A stretch of DNA of 24,775 bases from IMG/VR virus record IMGVR_UViG_3300025137_000272, positions 1-24,775 of that record, one strand, 5' to 3'. A program made the position numbers and the translations under genes. The notes beneath the pieces were generated by a model. That model was given only the letters and a program-made list of their open reading frames with translations, was not told the DNA's origin and searched no databases. Numbering within the stretch: position 1 is the first letter of the stretch; each line of letters begins with the position of its first letter. This DNA is from a virus. Shown piece after piece: positions 12,713-20,132 of this stretch.

Positions 12713-13043
12713 GCAACTATATGCTGAGCAGCTGCGCCCACTGGTCGATGTTGAGAATAGCCGGATGCGGCGCAACATGTCGGTCTACTACGACGATCCA
12801 GAGGGGCACGTTTCAGAAAGCGCCAGGGGCAAGCAGGACAACATCGTTGATGCGGTCAAAAAGCTTGGAGTGTGCAGCTGCCACGACATCAGTTTGGAAA
12901 CTAAGATCAGCAACCGATCGGTCCAGGCGGCGATCGGTGACCTGGTGAGAAAGAAGCGCCTGGTGCGGCTCCCAACCGGACCAGGACACATCAAAAAATA
13001 CAGGCTTCCTAAATTAAGAGAAGTCGAAAATAAGGAGCTATAG
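12630..13043 (+). CDS. Coiled-coil plus winged-helix DNA-binding protein
   Basis: 137 residues. The N-terminal 40 residues form a helix suited to dimerisation (MMTRTKDEILSLTNQIEALK). The C-terminal part, about 68-130, reads as a winged helix: QDNIVDAVKKLGVCSCHDIS, then SNRSVQAAIGDLVRKKRLVR with SNRSVQAAIGDLV as recognition helix and RLVRLPTGPGHIKKYRL as the wing. The first ATG overlaps the DUF6378-like gene by 83 bases, which is much; a GAG precedes it, and no in-frame Met before residue 46 gives a better choice. A role in control of early or middle genes is likely. Confidence 0.78.
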   Translation: MMTRTKDEILSLTNQIEALKRTRSKLIEQLYAEQLRPLVDVENSRMRRNMSVYYDDPEGHVSESARGKQDNIVDAVKKLGVCSCHDISLETKISNRSVQAAIGDLVRKKRLVRLPTGPGHIKKYRLPKLREVENKEL

Positions 13044-13322
13044 ATGTCGGCAGCAACTAAGTGGCTTGAGCTAGCAAAGATTGAGCGGCAGCGCGCGCGT
13101 GAGCGCGATGGAACATCTGAAAAGCTGAAGCAAAACACGCCTAGCGATTTTAACATGGGTGGGCGTGAAATGATTGGCACGACGAAAGAAATTATTTCAT
13201 TAGCGCGCCAGGGCAAGAACACGGAGTATATTTGCAGACGCATGAATTTTAAGGGCATGAGCCGCAAGCGCGTCATCGAGGTTCTGTACCGATACAAGAG
13301 CCGGATCGAGGCAGAAGAATGA
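13044..13322 (+). CDS. Small basic protein with helix-turn-helix-like C-terminus
   Basis: 92 residues with an ideal ribosome binding site (AAGGAG) eight bases before the ATG. The N-terminal half is charged and probably extended or helical (LAKIERQRARERDGTSEKLK). The C-terminal half, IISLARQGKNTEYICRRMNF followed by KGMSRKRVIEVLYRYKSR, looks like a helix-turn-helix with MSRKRVIEVLY as recognition helix. It directly follows the winged-helix gene (adjacent stop and start) and overlaps the next gene in an ATGA. Probably another small phage DNA-binding protein. Confidence 0.78.
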   Translation: MSAATKWLELAKIERQRARERDGTSEKLKQNTPSDFNMGGREMIGTTKEIISLARQGKNTEYICRRMNFKGMSRKRVIEVLYRYKSRIEAEE

Positions 13323-13480
13323 ACATCAAGACAAACGAAAAGGCGCTCGACGCAATCCGGCTCTTAGAAAAGGATGGCCGGAAAGTTTATAGAGTTGTCT
13401 TAGACGGAAAGAAAATCGAGCTTGTGTTAGATAAGGGCGCCATCGGTGATGACGCCCCTGGAGAAATTGATTGGTCGTAA
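13319..13480 (+). CDS. 53-residue hypothetical protein
   Basis: Found by hand: ATG at 13319-13321 overlapping the previous TGA, TAA at 13478-13480. It begins MNIKTNEKALDAIRLLEKDG, then RKVYRVVLDGKKIELVLD, an evident helix followed by a beta hairpin, and ends in an acidic stretch (DDAPGEIDWS). It is the last gene of the plus-strand early operon and faces the integrase gene end to end. No family recognised. Confidence 0.65.
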   Translation: MNIKTNEKALDAIRLLEKDGRKVYRVVLDGKKIELVLDKGAIGDDAPGEIDWS

Positions 13481-13482
13481 AA

Positions 13483-13516
13483 GTTTGCATTTAATTAATT
13501 ACAATATTTTGCAAAC
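13483..13516. repeat. Inverted repeat between convergent genes (terminator or attachment-site candidate)
   Basis: GTTTGCA (13483-13489) and TGCAAAC (13510-13516) frame a 20-base AT-rich core between the plus-strand early operon and the end of the integrase gene. The loop is long and there is no T-run after either arm, so it is a poor intrinsic terminator. A tyrosine integrase often has its attP beside its gene, and an AT-rich core with inverted arms fits that, but no tRNA-like sequence is present. Left open. Confidence 0.3.
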
Positions 13517-13518
13517 AT

Positions 13519-14556
13519 TCACGCCGCCTGATCCATCGTTGCCATAGCGATTTTTGCTTGGGCTTTTTGCTTCGATGAGTTGCAGTAATGATGCACCATT
13601 TTGACTGATGTATGGCCGGTGATAGACATAATGGCTTCGGCCGACAGACCCTGCTCTGCGAGGCGATGTGCGCAGCTGTGACGCAGATCGTGCAGCGTCT
13701 TTTTAACACCAATTTTATCTTTTACTTTGCCCATCAGCACCTGGCATGTAATTACCGGCAGCTGCTCGCCTGGATCTTTTTTGTTCACGATGATGTAATC
13801 TGACCCCGACCGATCGATTTGATTGTCCAGGCGCTTGATGGCATCTTTCAGCCTGTTAGAAAAAGGGATAAAAACCTTTGCGCCAGTTTTGCGTTGCTGG
13901 ACCTCAATGCCATAGCCGGCGATCGGATCGTCGTAACACTGCGACCATTTCATCGCCAGGGCATCATTAAGGCGCTGGCCGGTGTTAAGCAGCAATTCCA
14001 GGATCAACGATGCGCGCGGATCTGCATGATCGTGAAACGCAGCGATTTCTTCGTCGGTCCACGGCTCGCGCTCTTCTGCGTTTTTTTCCAGACTTGCTAC
14101 GCCCTTTGCAGGGTTGAATGAAATCCAATCTAGATCGATTGCATATTCCAGAAGAATTTTCATCATAGTTAAAGTCGCGTTGGCAGTAACCGGCTGATCT
14201 TTTCGCGCATCGCGCATCTCAATGATAACTTTGCGTTTCATTTTTTTAACCTGGACGGTTTCGCAGCGATCGATGATCCACTTAATTTTTGAGCGATATC
14301 CGGCGGCGGTAGACCCTGCCACTTTTTTAAATTTATCGCTCGCAAAATATTTGAGAGAAAGCTCGCCCATTGTTCTGCTCGACTTGCCGACAACTTCGCC
14401 TTTAAGGCACTCAGTATATTTAGCGTAAAACTCATGCGACGATGGGTCGGTTGGCAGCTTTACCAGATTGCCATCCTTATTAAAGTAAAGATAAATCTTT
14501 TTCTTAACGTAAACATATGGCGGTAAAACGTGGCCTTGAAATTTGCGAGCTTTCAT
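13519..14556 (-). CDS. int: Tyrosine site-specific recombinase (phage integrase)
   Basis: 345 residues. All catalytic residues of tyrosine recombinases can be seen: R195 (LLNTGQRLNDAL), K223 (QQRKTGAK), H289 and R292 (TLHDLRHSCAHRLA), H315 (ITGHTSVKM) and the nucleophile Y324 (VHHYCN). The N-terminal 60 residues with two basic beta stretches (YVYVKKKIYLYFNKDGNLVK) would be the arm-binding domain, and 60-155 the core-binding domain. It integrates and excises the phage genome. A strong ribosome binding site (GGGAGGAAAG) precedes the ATG at 14554-14556. It is divergent from the repressor gene and shares its control region. No excisionase was identified with certainty; one of the small helix-turn-helix genes may serve. 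Confidence 0.96.
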   Translation of the reverse strand: MKARKFQGHVLPPYVYVKKKIYLYFNKDGNLVKLPTDPSSHEFYAKYTECLKGEVVGKSSRTMGELSLKYFASDKFKKVAGSTAAGYRSKIKWIIDRCETVQVKKMKRKVIIEMRDARKDQPVTANATLTMMKILLEYAIDLDWISFNPAKGVASLEKNAEEREPWTDEEIAAFHDHADPRASLILELLLNTGQRLNDALAMKWSQCYDDPIAGYGIEVQQRKTGAKVFIPFSNRLKDAIKRLDNQIDRSGSDYIIVNKKDPGEQLPVITCQVLMGKVKDKIGVKKTLHDLRHSCAHRLAEQGLSAEAIMSITGHTSVKMVHHYCNSSKQKAQAKIAMATMDQAA

Positions 14557-14606
14557 AATCTTTCCTCCCTGGTAACTGAGAGTGAAGATAAGTTATGGAA
14601 AGTGAA

Positions 14607-14790
14607 GTTTCAAGAGCATTTTTGAAACCCGTTTTGAAACTCGCGTTTTTGGCTAAAAATAATACAACAAAAACAATGGGTTAATTTTAACTATGTATTT
14701 GTGGAAATCTCACATATAATAAATTATTTCAATAACTTAACCTAAAAAGTTTCAATAAAATAAAGGTTTTTCTGGACTATTTTTTGAAAC
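14607..14790. promoter_or_regulatory. Integrase/repressor control region with GTTTCAA/TTGAAAC operators
   Basis: The 282-base gap between the divergent integrase and repressor genes carries five copies of one heptamer: GTTTCAA at 14607-14613 and 14749-14755, and TTGAAAC at 14622-14628, 14634-14640 and 14784-14790. The first two form a perfect inverted repeat with an 8-base spacer, and the last two sites pair across 28 bases. GTTAA/TTAAC (14679-14690 area) is a further small palindrome. A TATAAT lies at 14715-14720 but has no good -35 on the plus strand. Site placement on either side suggests the repressor controls both its own gene and int. Confidence 0.55.
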
Positions 14791-14838
14791 CATGACCATA
14801 ACACCAAATAGAGCAAAGTTTCCGTAGGGGAAAGAATA

Positions 14839-15390
14839 GTGGACGTTAAGAAAGAGCGCGAAAAAAGAGGTATGACCCAGGCGCAGTTAGCTGAGCTAAC
14901 CGGTATATCACCGACTGTCTTATCTCGCGTCGAAAACTTTGATGTCGTTCCCCAGGCAAAAACGATGTTTAAAATTAAACAAGCGTTTGGCCAAAAAACG
15001 AACAAGCAAGACCCCTACTGCCAGGTCGAAGATTTAGAAACCGGAGAGATTTTTCAGTACGATCGAGGGTTTATGATGGGCTGGAAGAACCTGGCGCGTG
15101 TTGCGTGCAATTCTAGTCGGAATGAGCCCTTTGCTCAAAAAGGTGACAGTTTGTTTTTTGACAAGGAACAAACAGACCCTCGCATCGAGGGTTACTATTT
15201 ATTCCGCTTTGAAAAAGATTGGGCAATGTTTTACAGCCATCCAGACATTCAAGCTGGCGATCGGGTTTGGCTTTCTTGTTTAAACCCAACAATCGATAAC
15301 ATGGGATGGTTCGAAGCCGACGATCTTGAGGTTGTCGGCGCCCTGGTGCACATCGGTCGTAACGTGCAGCAAAAAAAGAATACGTTTTAG
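14839..15390 (+). CDS. S24-like phage repressor, probably non-cleaving
   Basis: 183 residues starting at GTG (14839-14841) with AGGGGAAAG just upstream. An N-terminal helix-turn-helix of the XRE/CI type covers about 1-50 (KKEREKRGMTQAQLAELTGI then SPTVLSRVENFDVVPQAKTM). The C-terminal 85-175 has the shape of a LexA/CI S24 domain: NEPFAQKGDSLFFD, then EGYYLFRFEKDWAMFYSH, and DLEVVGALVHIGR at the end. Ser92/93 could sit at the nucleophile position by LexA spacing, but the position of the catalytic Lys is occupied by Tyr132 or a neighbour (AMFYSH), so RecA-driven self-cleavage is doubtful. It is divergent from int and flanked by TTGAAAC operators. Its stop overlaps the stop of the ejection gene by 4 bases. 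Confidence 0.88.
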   Translation: MDVKKEREKRGMTQAQLAELTGISPTVLSRVENFDVVPQAKTMFKIKQAFGQKTNKQDPYCQVEDLETGEIFQYDRGFMMGWKNLARVACNSSRNEPFAQKGDSLFFDKEQTDPRIEGYYLFRFEKDWAMFYSHPDIQAGDRVWLSCLNPTIDNMGWFEADDLEVVGALVHIGRNVQQKKNTF

Positions 15391-17090
15391 CGCATCTGTT
15401 GCTGTAGCTCCTGGAGCCCGACCAGGATGCCTGGTACGCTAGCTGTTGGGGCTCTCTCTCCTGGCCGCATAGTGCGCTTAAAATATTCCTGGGCAACATT
15501 GCTCTGCAACGCTTTGTTGCGCGCCAGGGGAACCATAGCCATGCCAGCCATCGCCGTTAATGGATTGATACCTGTTGCCATGCCGGTGAGCGCACCAGCT
15601 GCAACAGGAGCAGCGTAAGGCGCCATTGCCTTTAGTGTGTTTGCCGTACCGCTTGGGTTATCAGCGCGCGTCAAAATCGTGTTACCGGCGCGATACAAAT
15701 CAGAGAAAGTATCACGGCCATAAACATACGACTGTGTGTCTTTGTTTCTGGCAGCGATCGCAAGCGCAGAGGGCGTGATGTTAAACTCAACGTCTTTATT
15801 TTTTTTCGCTGCGTCCTCTAGCACCATCAGATCGCTATAGCCTTTGCGAACATCTCGATACAAAGCGATATCTTCAGTGTTGCGGCCCTTGGCGATCTGC
15901 TTGCCCATTGCGTCCTCAAGCGCAATAATTGCTTTGATCGCTGCTTTTTTTGTGATCCCGTCCTTGGTCGTAAGCTCGCTTAAGTCGCTTCTGATGCGCT
16001 GAAACTCAGATCCTCTTAGCTGACCAGCGCCGGCCAGATCGACCATCTCTTCAGCTAGCTGCTCGATGTATGGAGATTTCTCACTGGTGCTGAGTTTCTT
16101 TTTATAATCCTGAGCGATCTCAAAAATTTCTTCAAACAACTCAGTCGTGATCGGAACAGAGTTGCGCGCAGCTAACTCATCCATCGTGTCGGTCAGCGTT
16201 TTGCGCAGTTTTTCCATTTTTTCTTGGGGCATCATGCCTGGTTCAAACTGAACCCTATCCCGAAACGATGGCGGGATCGCTTGCGTAATTGCAGCATTCG
16301 AAAACTGATCGACTGCACCTTGTCGTTTTGCTTGGCCAGACCGCGTTGCTTCTTCTGCAAAGGCAAGGCTGCGCTGTCCAGTTGCCTGACCAGCTGTTGG
16401 CTCAATGCCAGCGTTTCTCAGCGTGTCTACGGCCTCTAATCGTCTAGGATCGACCTTGCCGCCGGCCAGGGCGTTCTCTGCGACATCTAGCGCCTTCCCG
16501 CCAACCATCAGCCCCGCGATTTGCGCTGGCGTTTCCAGGATTGATCCCTCAAACGCCTCTCTGCCGCCTTCTGACAAAAGTGTTGGTGCAACTACTTGCT
16601 GCAACATTTTCCGCGCGCCGCCACCAGCACCGCCAGATGCAACCAATTCTGATCCGGTTTTTAAGTAACGACCCGCGCGGGTTTGCGGCTGAAAGCTTGG
16701 ATCTGTGCCGGCCAAATATGGTGGCAGCTTTTCACGCACTTGGTTAATTGCAGCTGTCGCCTCTGGAAAACCAAACGCGCGGTTATCCGCATCACGGCTT
16801 CCCATGCCTAGCCGGTCCATTCCCATCTCGACAGTGTTTGTAAACGCACCAGGAAGCCCAATAACTCCAGCTAGGGCGCTATTAATCCCCGAACCTATAG
16901 CCTTAGTCAAATCCTCAAATACGTTTGTGTCAGGCGCGTCTGGATCGTCTATGCCCGTGACCGTAACATCAACACCGGTTTTTTTCATCGCCGCAATATA
17001 TTTGCTAGCAAACTCTTCGTCCGACATCGCCTGGATGCGTTCAGTCTGATATTTTGGGCGCTTGCGTAGCTCGCGTATTGAAATTTCCAT
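15387..17090 (-). CDS. Probable internal virion / DNA ejection protein
   Basis: 567 residues, mostly helical and Ala-rich. Near the N-terminus is a Gly/Ala-rich amphipathic stretch (IGSGINSALAGVIGLPGAFT, about 65-84), then long helices with a central region (280-440) of charged coiled-coil type (TELFEEIFEIAQDYKKKLST). Toward the C-terminus there are two Gly/Ala-rich hydrophobic helices (YAAPVAAGALTGMATG, INPLTAMAGMAMVPLA). Large, low-identity proteins with membrane-active C-termini in the last part of a podovirus tail operon are commonly DNA-ejection proteins, comparable in role to P22 gp16/gp20 or T7 gp15/gp16. The assignment is by character and place, not by a signature motif. Its start overlaps the stop of the upstream gene by one base (TAATG). 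Confidence 0.7.
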   Translation of the reverse strand: MEISIRELRKRPKYQTERIQAMSDEEFASKYIAAMKKTGVDVTVTGIDDPDAPDTNVFEDLTKAIGSGINSALAGVIGLPGAFTNTVEMGMDRLGMGSRDADNRAFGFPEATAAINQVREKLPPYLAGTDPSFQPQTRAGRYLKTGSELVASGGAGGGARKMLQQVVAPTLLSEGGREAFEGSILETPAQIAGLMVGGKALDVAENALAGGKVDPRRLEAVDTLRNAGIEPTAGQATGQRSLAFAEEATRSGQAKRQGAVDQFSNAAITQAIPPSFRDRVQFEPGMMPQEKMEKLRKTLTDTMDELAARNSVPITTELFEEIFEIAQDYKKKLSTSEKSPYIEQLAEEMVDLAGAGQLRGSEFQRIRSDLSELTTKDGITKKAAIKAIIALEDAMGKQIAKGRNTEDIALYRDVRKGYSDLMVLEDAAKKNKDVEFNITPSALAIAARNKDTQSYVYGRDTFSDLYRAGNTILTRADNPSGTANTLKAMAPYAAPVAAGALTGMATGINPLTAMAGMAMVPLARNKALQSNVAQEYFKRTMRPGERAPTASVPGILVGLQELQQQMR

Positions 17091-18178
17091 TATCCTAAAT
17101 CCGGTTCAAAGCTTGGCATTTCTAAGGCTGGTCGGTCACCCCTGGAGATCATTATTTGCAATTCCTCTTCCAGACGTAACACTTGTGATTGTAAGTCTAA
17201 TAAATATTGCTCTAACGCACCTCTGTAGGCTGGTGGATCTAACTGTCTATTGACATTAGACAAAGCTTCGGTGGCTTTTTGCCCTTCAAGTTCTGTAATT
17301 TGACCGCCACCTTTCAATCCAGCGAAAGCTGCTAAAAAGATTTTCCCAGCTAGCTGGTTATGCAAAGTTATAAATTCTTTTGCGGGGTTGTCGGCTCCAA
17401 AGGTTCCTAAACCCCTTGCGCCGTTTACTGTGCCGGTAGCCGCCGCCATGCCTGAGTGGTTGTATAGCTTGGCAATTAATGCCTTCGAGCTATTAAACAT
17501 ATTGGAAACGCCTTGAATGGCGGCGCGCTGGTCTACAATTTGAGTTCCTTCGCCTTTGCCTTCTGCCTTTGCTTTTTCCTTATCTCCAGCTTGCTGATTG
17601 TCAAATGCCTTTTCAGCTGCGATAGCTTGCCCAATTGCAACAGGATCAGTAATTTCAACGCCGTTATTGTAATACTTAGAGGTGGTGTCTTTTAATGTAA
17701 CTTTGGAAAGGCCACGACCAAATTCTTTTACACTTTGCACTGCGCTGCCAGAAGCATCTTTCTGAGCATAAATGCCAAGTATTTGAGCAGCGCTCCCACC
17801 GGCCTTGATGGCAGCTGCCATACGGCATGCGTCTTGCTCGCCGGCTTCACAACGCGCATCCAAAAGCTCAATCGTTCTATTCCGATCGACCTTACCGACA
17901 TTGCTGCGCGCCGCTGCGCTCTGCGCGGTGATAAAGCTTTGGATTAAGCTTGGACCATCTCCACCGGCGCCCAGGGCAGCGACATATGCATCAGCGCCTG
18001 GCTTGCCCTGGAAAAACTCCATTGCCGCGTCACGCCCCTGTTGCTGTTGGCGCAGCGCCTGGCGATTTTGGATTGTCGTTGCTAAGCCAGCATCCGGCCG
18101 CATGCGCAGCTGATTAAAGCCCAGCGCGAGCCGGTCCATGTTTTCTGGCTTTAGTAAGTTGCTTAAAATTCCGCTCAT
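17090..18178 (-). CDS. Probable internal virion protein
   Basis: 362 residues, helical and Ala/Gln-rich. The N-terminus has MRPDAGLATTIQNRQALRQQ and a Gln run. Two Cys (DARCEAGEQDACRM) lie around 108-118. The C-terminal region, about 270-340, with KEFITLHNQLAGKIFLAAFA, GLKGGGQITELEGQKATEAL and a final helix, is a pattern I have seen in phage virion proteins that lie with ejection proteins. It is followed by the 567-residue ejection candidate with one base of overlap and preceded by a Gln/Asn-rich virion protein. A role inside the capsid, leaving with the DNA, is likely but inferred. Confidence 0.7.
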   Translation of the reverse strand: MSGILSNLLKPENMDRLALGFNQLRMRPDAGLATTIQNRQALRQQQQGRDAAMEFFQGKPGADAYVAALGAGGDGPSLIQSFITAQSAAARSNVGKVDRNRTIELLDARCEAGEQDACRMAAAIKAGGSAAQILGIYAQKDASGSAVQSVKEFGRGLSKVTLKDTTSKYYNNGVEITDPVAIGQAIAAEKAFDNQQAGDKEKAKAEGKGEGTQIVDQRAAIQGVSNMFNSSKALIAKLYNHSGMAAATGTVNGARGLGTFGADNPAKEFITLHNQLAGKIFLAAFAGLKGGGQITELEGQKATEALSNVNRQLDPPAYRGALEQYLLDLQSQVLRLEEELQIMISRGDRPALEMPSFEPDLG

Positions 18179-18928
18179 CTATCTGCCTCTACCCATGCCG
18201 CCAATCGTTGCTCCCGCCGTCAGATAATCAAAAATCCCGGGATTGTATGTGCTAGACCCAGTGGTCGATCCTGTGGTCGTGCCACTTGTCGAGCTTGTCA
18301 TTGGCGCGGCGCCGACAGCTGCAAGAGGCAGCTGAAGCATGTTTGCGCCATATCCGGTGATGCCGCCATATTGCTGATTTGCAGCATTGATTAATTGCTG
18401 GATGAGATTTTGCTGTTGATTACCGACATTCGCCAGATTGTTGTTAAGGGTCTGATCATAATTAAACCCTTGCTGGCTGAGCCCGCCCAGCTGATTGGCT
18501 GCATTTAAAACAGCATTTTGCTGGTTAAACTGATTGCCAATATCGTACTGCGCCATGTTCTGCGCATTTTGAAACCCAGCCATATTTTGCTGCGCGATCA
18601 TTTGGTTTGCCTGGCGCTGAAATTCTGCGTTTGTCTGAGCCTCTGCCACGCCCTGCCTGGAGCCACCAAACGCGCCGGCGTTATCCGCTTGCGCGCCGAC
18701 ATTATTAAGAGCCATTTGATTAGCGCGGTTCATCGACGCCAGGTTATTGTCGATCACCTGTTGCTGATATGGATTTTGATATTGCGTCAAATCCGCGCCA
18801 GCGATCGAGCCAGGCTGAAAATTCATGGCGTTATTGGTAGCGTTTACCGCCGAATTGTAAGTATTTGCGGCGGTTGTTCCAACAGCCTGACCAGGCTGAA
18901 CCATTGCTGGATTTGCTGAGTTGCTCAT
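18179..18928 (-). CDS. Asn/Gln-rich virion protein (ejection-protein candidate)
   Basis: 249 residues, of which roughly a third are Asn or Gln, with Ala and Gly. Examples are DLTQYQNPYQQQVIDNNLAS and AFGGSRQGVAEAQTNAEFQR. The C-terminal 50 residues carry a Ser/Thr/Gly run (TSSTSGTTTGSTTGSSTY) then NPGIFDYLTAGATIGGMGRG. The Asn/Gln-rich helix plus AFGGSRQ motif is a type I know from podovirus proteins lying beside DNA-injection proteins, similar in placing to P22 gp7. Its ATG overlaps the end of the 165-residue gene by 4 bases; in some related phages these two appear to be one protein, so this pair may be a split form. Low complexity makes homology calls weak. Confidence 0.72.
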   Translation of the reverse strand: MSNSANPAMVQPGQAVGTTAANTYNSAVNATNNAMNFQPGSIAGADLTQYQNPYQQQVIDNNLASMNRANQMALNNVGAQADNAGAFGGSRQGVAEAQTNAEFQRQANQMIAQQNMAGFQNAQNMAQYDIGNQFNQQNAVLNAANQLGGLSQQGFNYDQTLNNNLANVGNQQQNLIQQLINAANQQYGGITGYGANMLQLPLAAVGAAPMTSSTSGTTTGSTTGSSTYNPGIFDYLTAGATIGGMGRGR

Positions 18929-19422
18929 GTGATCCTCAAATTTTGATATTCATCTAGAAGCGCATTTAGAATGCCTGGGCTGATCGGAGCGAATGGGCCA
19001 GACGTTGGCTGCTCACCGGTGACAGGGTCCATATACATGCCGGTCATTGCATCAAATTGGCCTGGCGCTTTTGCCTCTAATTCAGCCATCATATTATCGA
19101 CCACCGGCGCAGCTGAGTAACCCATTACGCCGCCGCCAAAATCTGTGGCTTTCGGCATGCCGGCCATTATGTCAGCGGGCACGCCCATGCCGAAAGCATT
19201 CGCCGTGTCAGCCGTATTTTGAAATGAAGCAATTTGCGTTGGATTAAAAGCAGCGACCGTGGGGCCATAATTTCTAATCGGGCCCATGCCGCTGATGGCA
19301 TCTGCCTTTAAAATGTTGTTGATGCCCAAACCTTCGCTAAACGGGGGAACTCTGTTTACAGCCTCGCTCGTTCCCGTTTGATTTGATGTTTGTTGTGTTT
19401 GACCGCCCTTGCCACCGCTCAT
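18925..19422 (-). CDS. Gly/Thr/Asn-rich hypothetical virion protein
   Basis: 165 residues. The N-terminus MSGGKGGQTQQTSNQTGTSE is disordered. The segment NYGPTVAAFNPTQIASFQNT followed by ADTANAFGMG recurs, from memory, at the front of podovirus virion proteins. The rest is Gly/Met/Pro-rich with DPVTGEQPTSGPFAPISPGI near the end. It overlaps the Asn/Gln-rich gene by 4 bases and follows a GNAT-like gene directly. It probably works with the ejection-protein cluster. Confidence 0.65.
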   Translation of the reverse strand: MSGGKGGQTQQTSNQTGTSEAVNRVPPFSEGLGINNILKADAISGMGPIRNYGPTVAAFNPTQIASFQNTADTANAFGMGVPADIMAGMPKATDFGGGVMGYSAAPVVDNMMAELEAKAPGQFDAMTGMYMDPVTGEQPTSGPFAPISPGILNALLDEYQNLRIT

Positions 19423-19788
19423 CTAAAAATCCAATCCTACTGTGCTCTGTATTTCTTTCCAGCCGTATTGCTTAAACGCGCGAACCCATCCGCGCCGGCC
19501 ATTGATCGAGGCGCCATTGCACCCGCTGTCCTTTGCCCACTTAATTATGTCCTGGTGCATGTCGGCCAGTTCGTCCAATTCACCGGCGCCCAAAAACACA
19601 TTAAGGATCTTTCGTTTTGGATATACCACGACTTCTGTAACCAGGCACCCTTTGGCGCGAGGCCAAAGCTGCATATGCCCAGAATAAACCCCATCGACGA
19701 TATCCCAGAAATCGTGCGTGCCTTCGCCCTTGGCCAAAGCAGCCTCGATCCAATCTTTGCAGCGTCCTAATTCAACGTGTTTTACCAT
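19423..19788 (-). CDS. Small protein, possibly GNAT-like, in the tail operon
   Basis: 121 residues. The layout is helix (CKDWIEAALAKGEGTHDFWD), strands (GHMQLWPRAKGCLVTEVVVY), a further strand and turn (KRKILNVFLGAGELDELADM), then a helix and a final strand (WVRAFKQYGWKEI). That arrangement, with VVVYPKRKILNVFLGAG in place of the acetyl-CoA loop and a C-terminal RRGWVRAFKQYGW, resembles truncated GNAT-like proteins in podovirus tail operons. The canonical Q/RxxGxG/A loop is not intact, so catalysis is doubtful and a structural role is possible. It overlaps the previous gene by 7 bases. Confidence 0.6.
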   Translation of the reverse strand: MVKHVELGRCKDWIEAALAKGEGTHDFWDIVDGVYSGHMQLWPRAKGCLVTEVVVYPKRKILNVFLGAGELDELADMHQDIIKWAKDSGCNGASINGRRGWVRAFKQYGWKEIQSTVGLDF

Positions 19789-20132
19789 GTGCTGAGCCCC
19801 ACCCGCTTCCAGATCGCAGCAGATCCATCGTGGTTACCGGTGCAGACATAAATGTAATTATTATCCCAGCTAACCATGCCAGCGACATCACCGGCCGATC
19901 CGGTGTTGGCGTTTGGTACGGCCTGTTTAGTCGCTACCTGGCGAAACGCATTATCAAGACTGACAACGACATATTTATTGCCGGCATCCCACAATATTAC
20001 GCCGTCCTCAGACGGGTTGTCGCTGGCCGTTTTAAAGCCCAGCTTTGCCAGGTTCGATTGTAAGAATGAGGTTAGCTGTAAGCCCCACTGAGTGAGGTCA
20101 AAGCCGATTGGTGGTAGGATGGGTGATGGCAT
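19782..20132 (-). CDS. Small tail-associated protein
   Basis: 116 residues. The start MPSPILPPIGFDLTQWGLQL then TSFLQSNLAKLGFKTAS is helical. The C-terminal half has VILWDAGNKYVVVSLDNAFR and VSWDNNYIYVCTGNHDGSAA, ending IWKRVGLSTW. The closing motif, YIYVCTG followed by WKRV(A/G)LSTW, I have seen at the ends of phage tail or fibre-associated proteins, where it forms a small beta domain. It is adjacent to the gp10-like gene, with one base of overlap (stop of that gene inside TGATG or similar). Confidence 0.7.
   Translation of the reverse strand: MPSPILPPIGFDLTQWGLQLTSFLQSNLAKLGFKTASDNPSEDGVILWDAGNKYVVVSLDNAFRQVATKQAVPNANTGSAGDVAGMVSWDNNYIYVCTGNHDGSAAIWKRVGLSTW

Noticed and set aside
12788-13297. 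A 169-residue minus-strand frame opposite the winged-helix and following gene
   Set aside because: The plus-strand genes have ribosome binding sites, domain features and overlaps; the minus frame has none.
13481-13518. tRNA-derived attachment site beside the integrase
   Set aside because: No tRNA-like arm or T-loop sequence can be seen; only an inverted repeat is supported.
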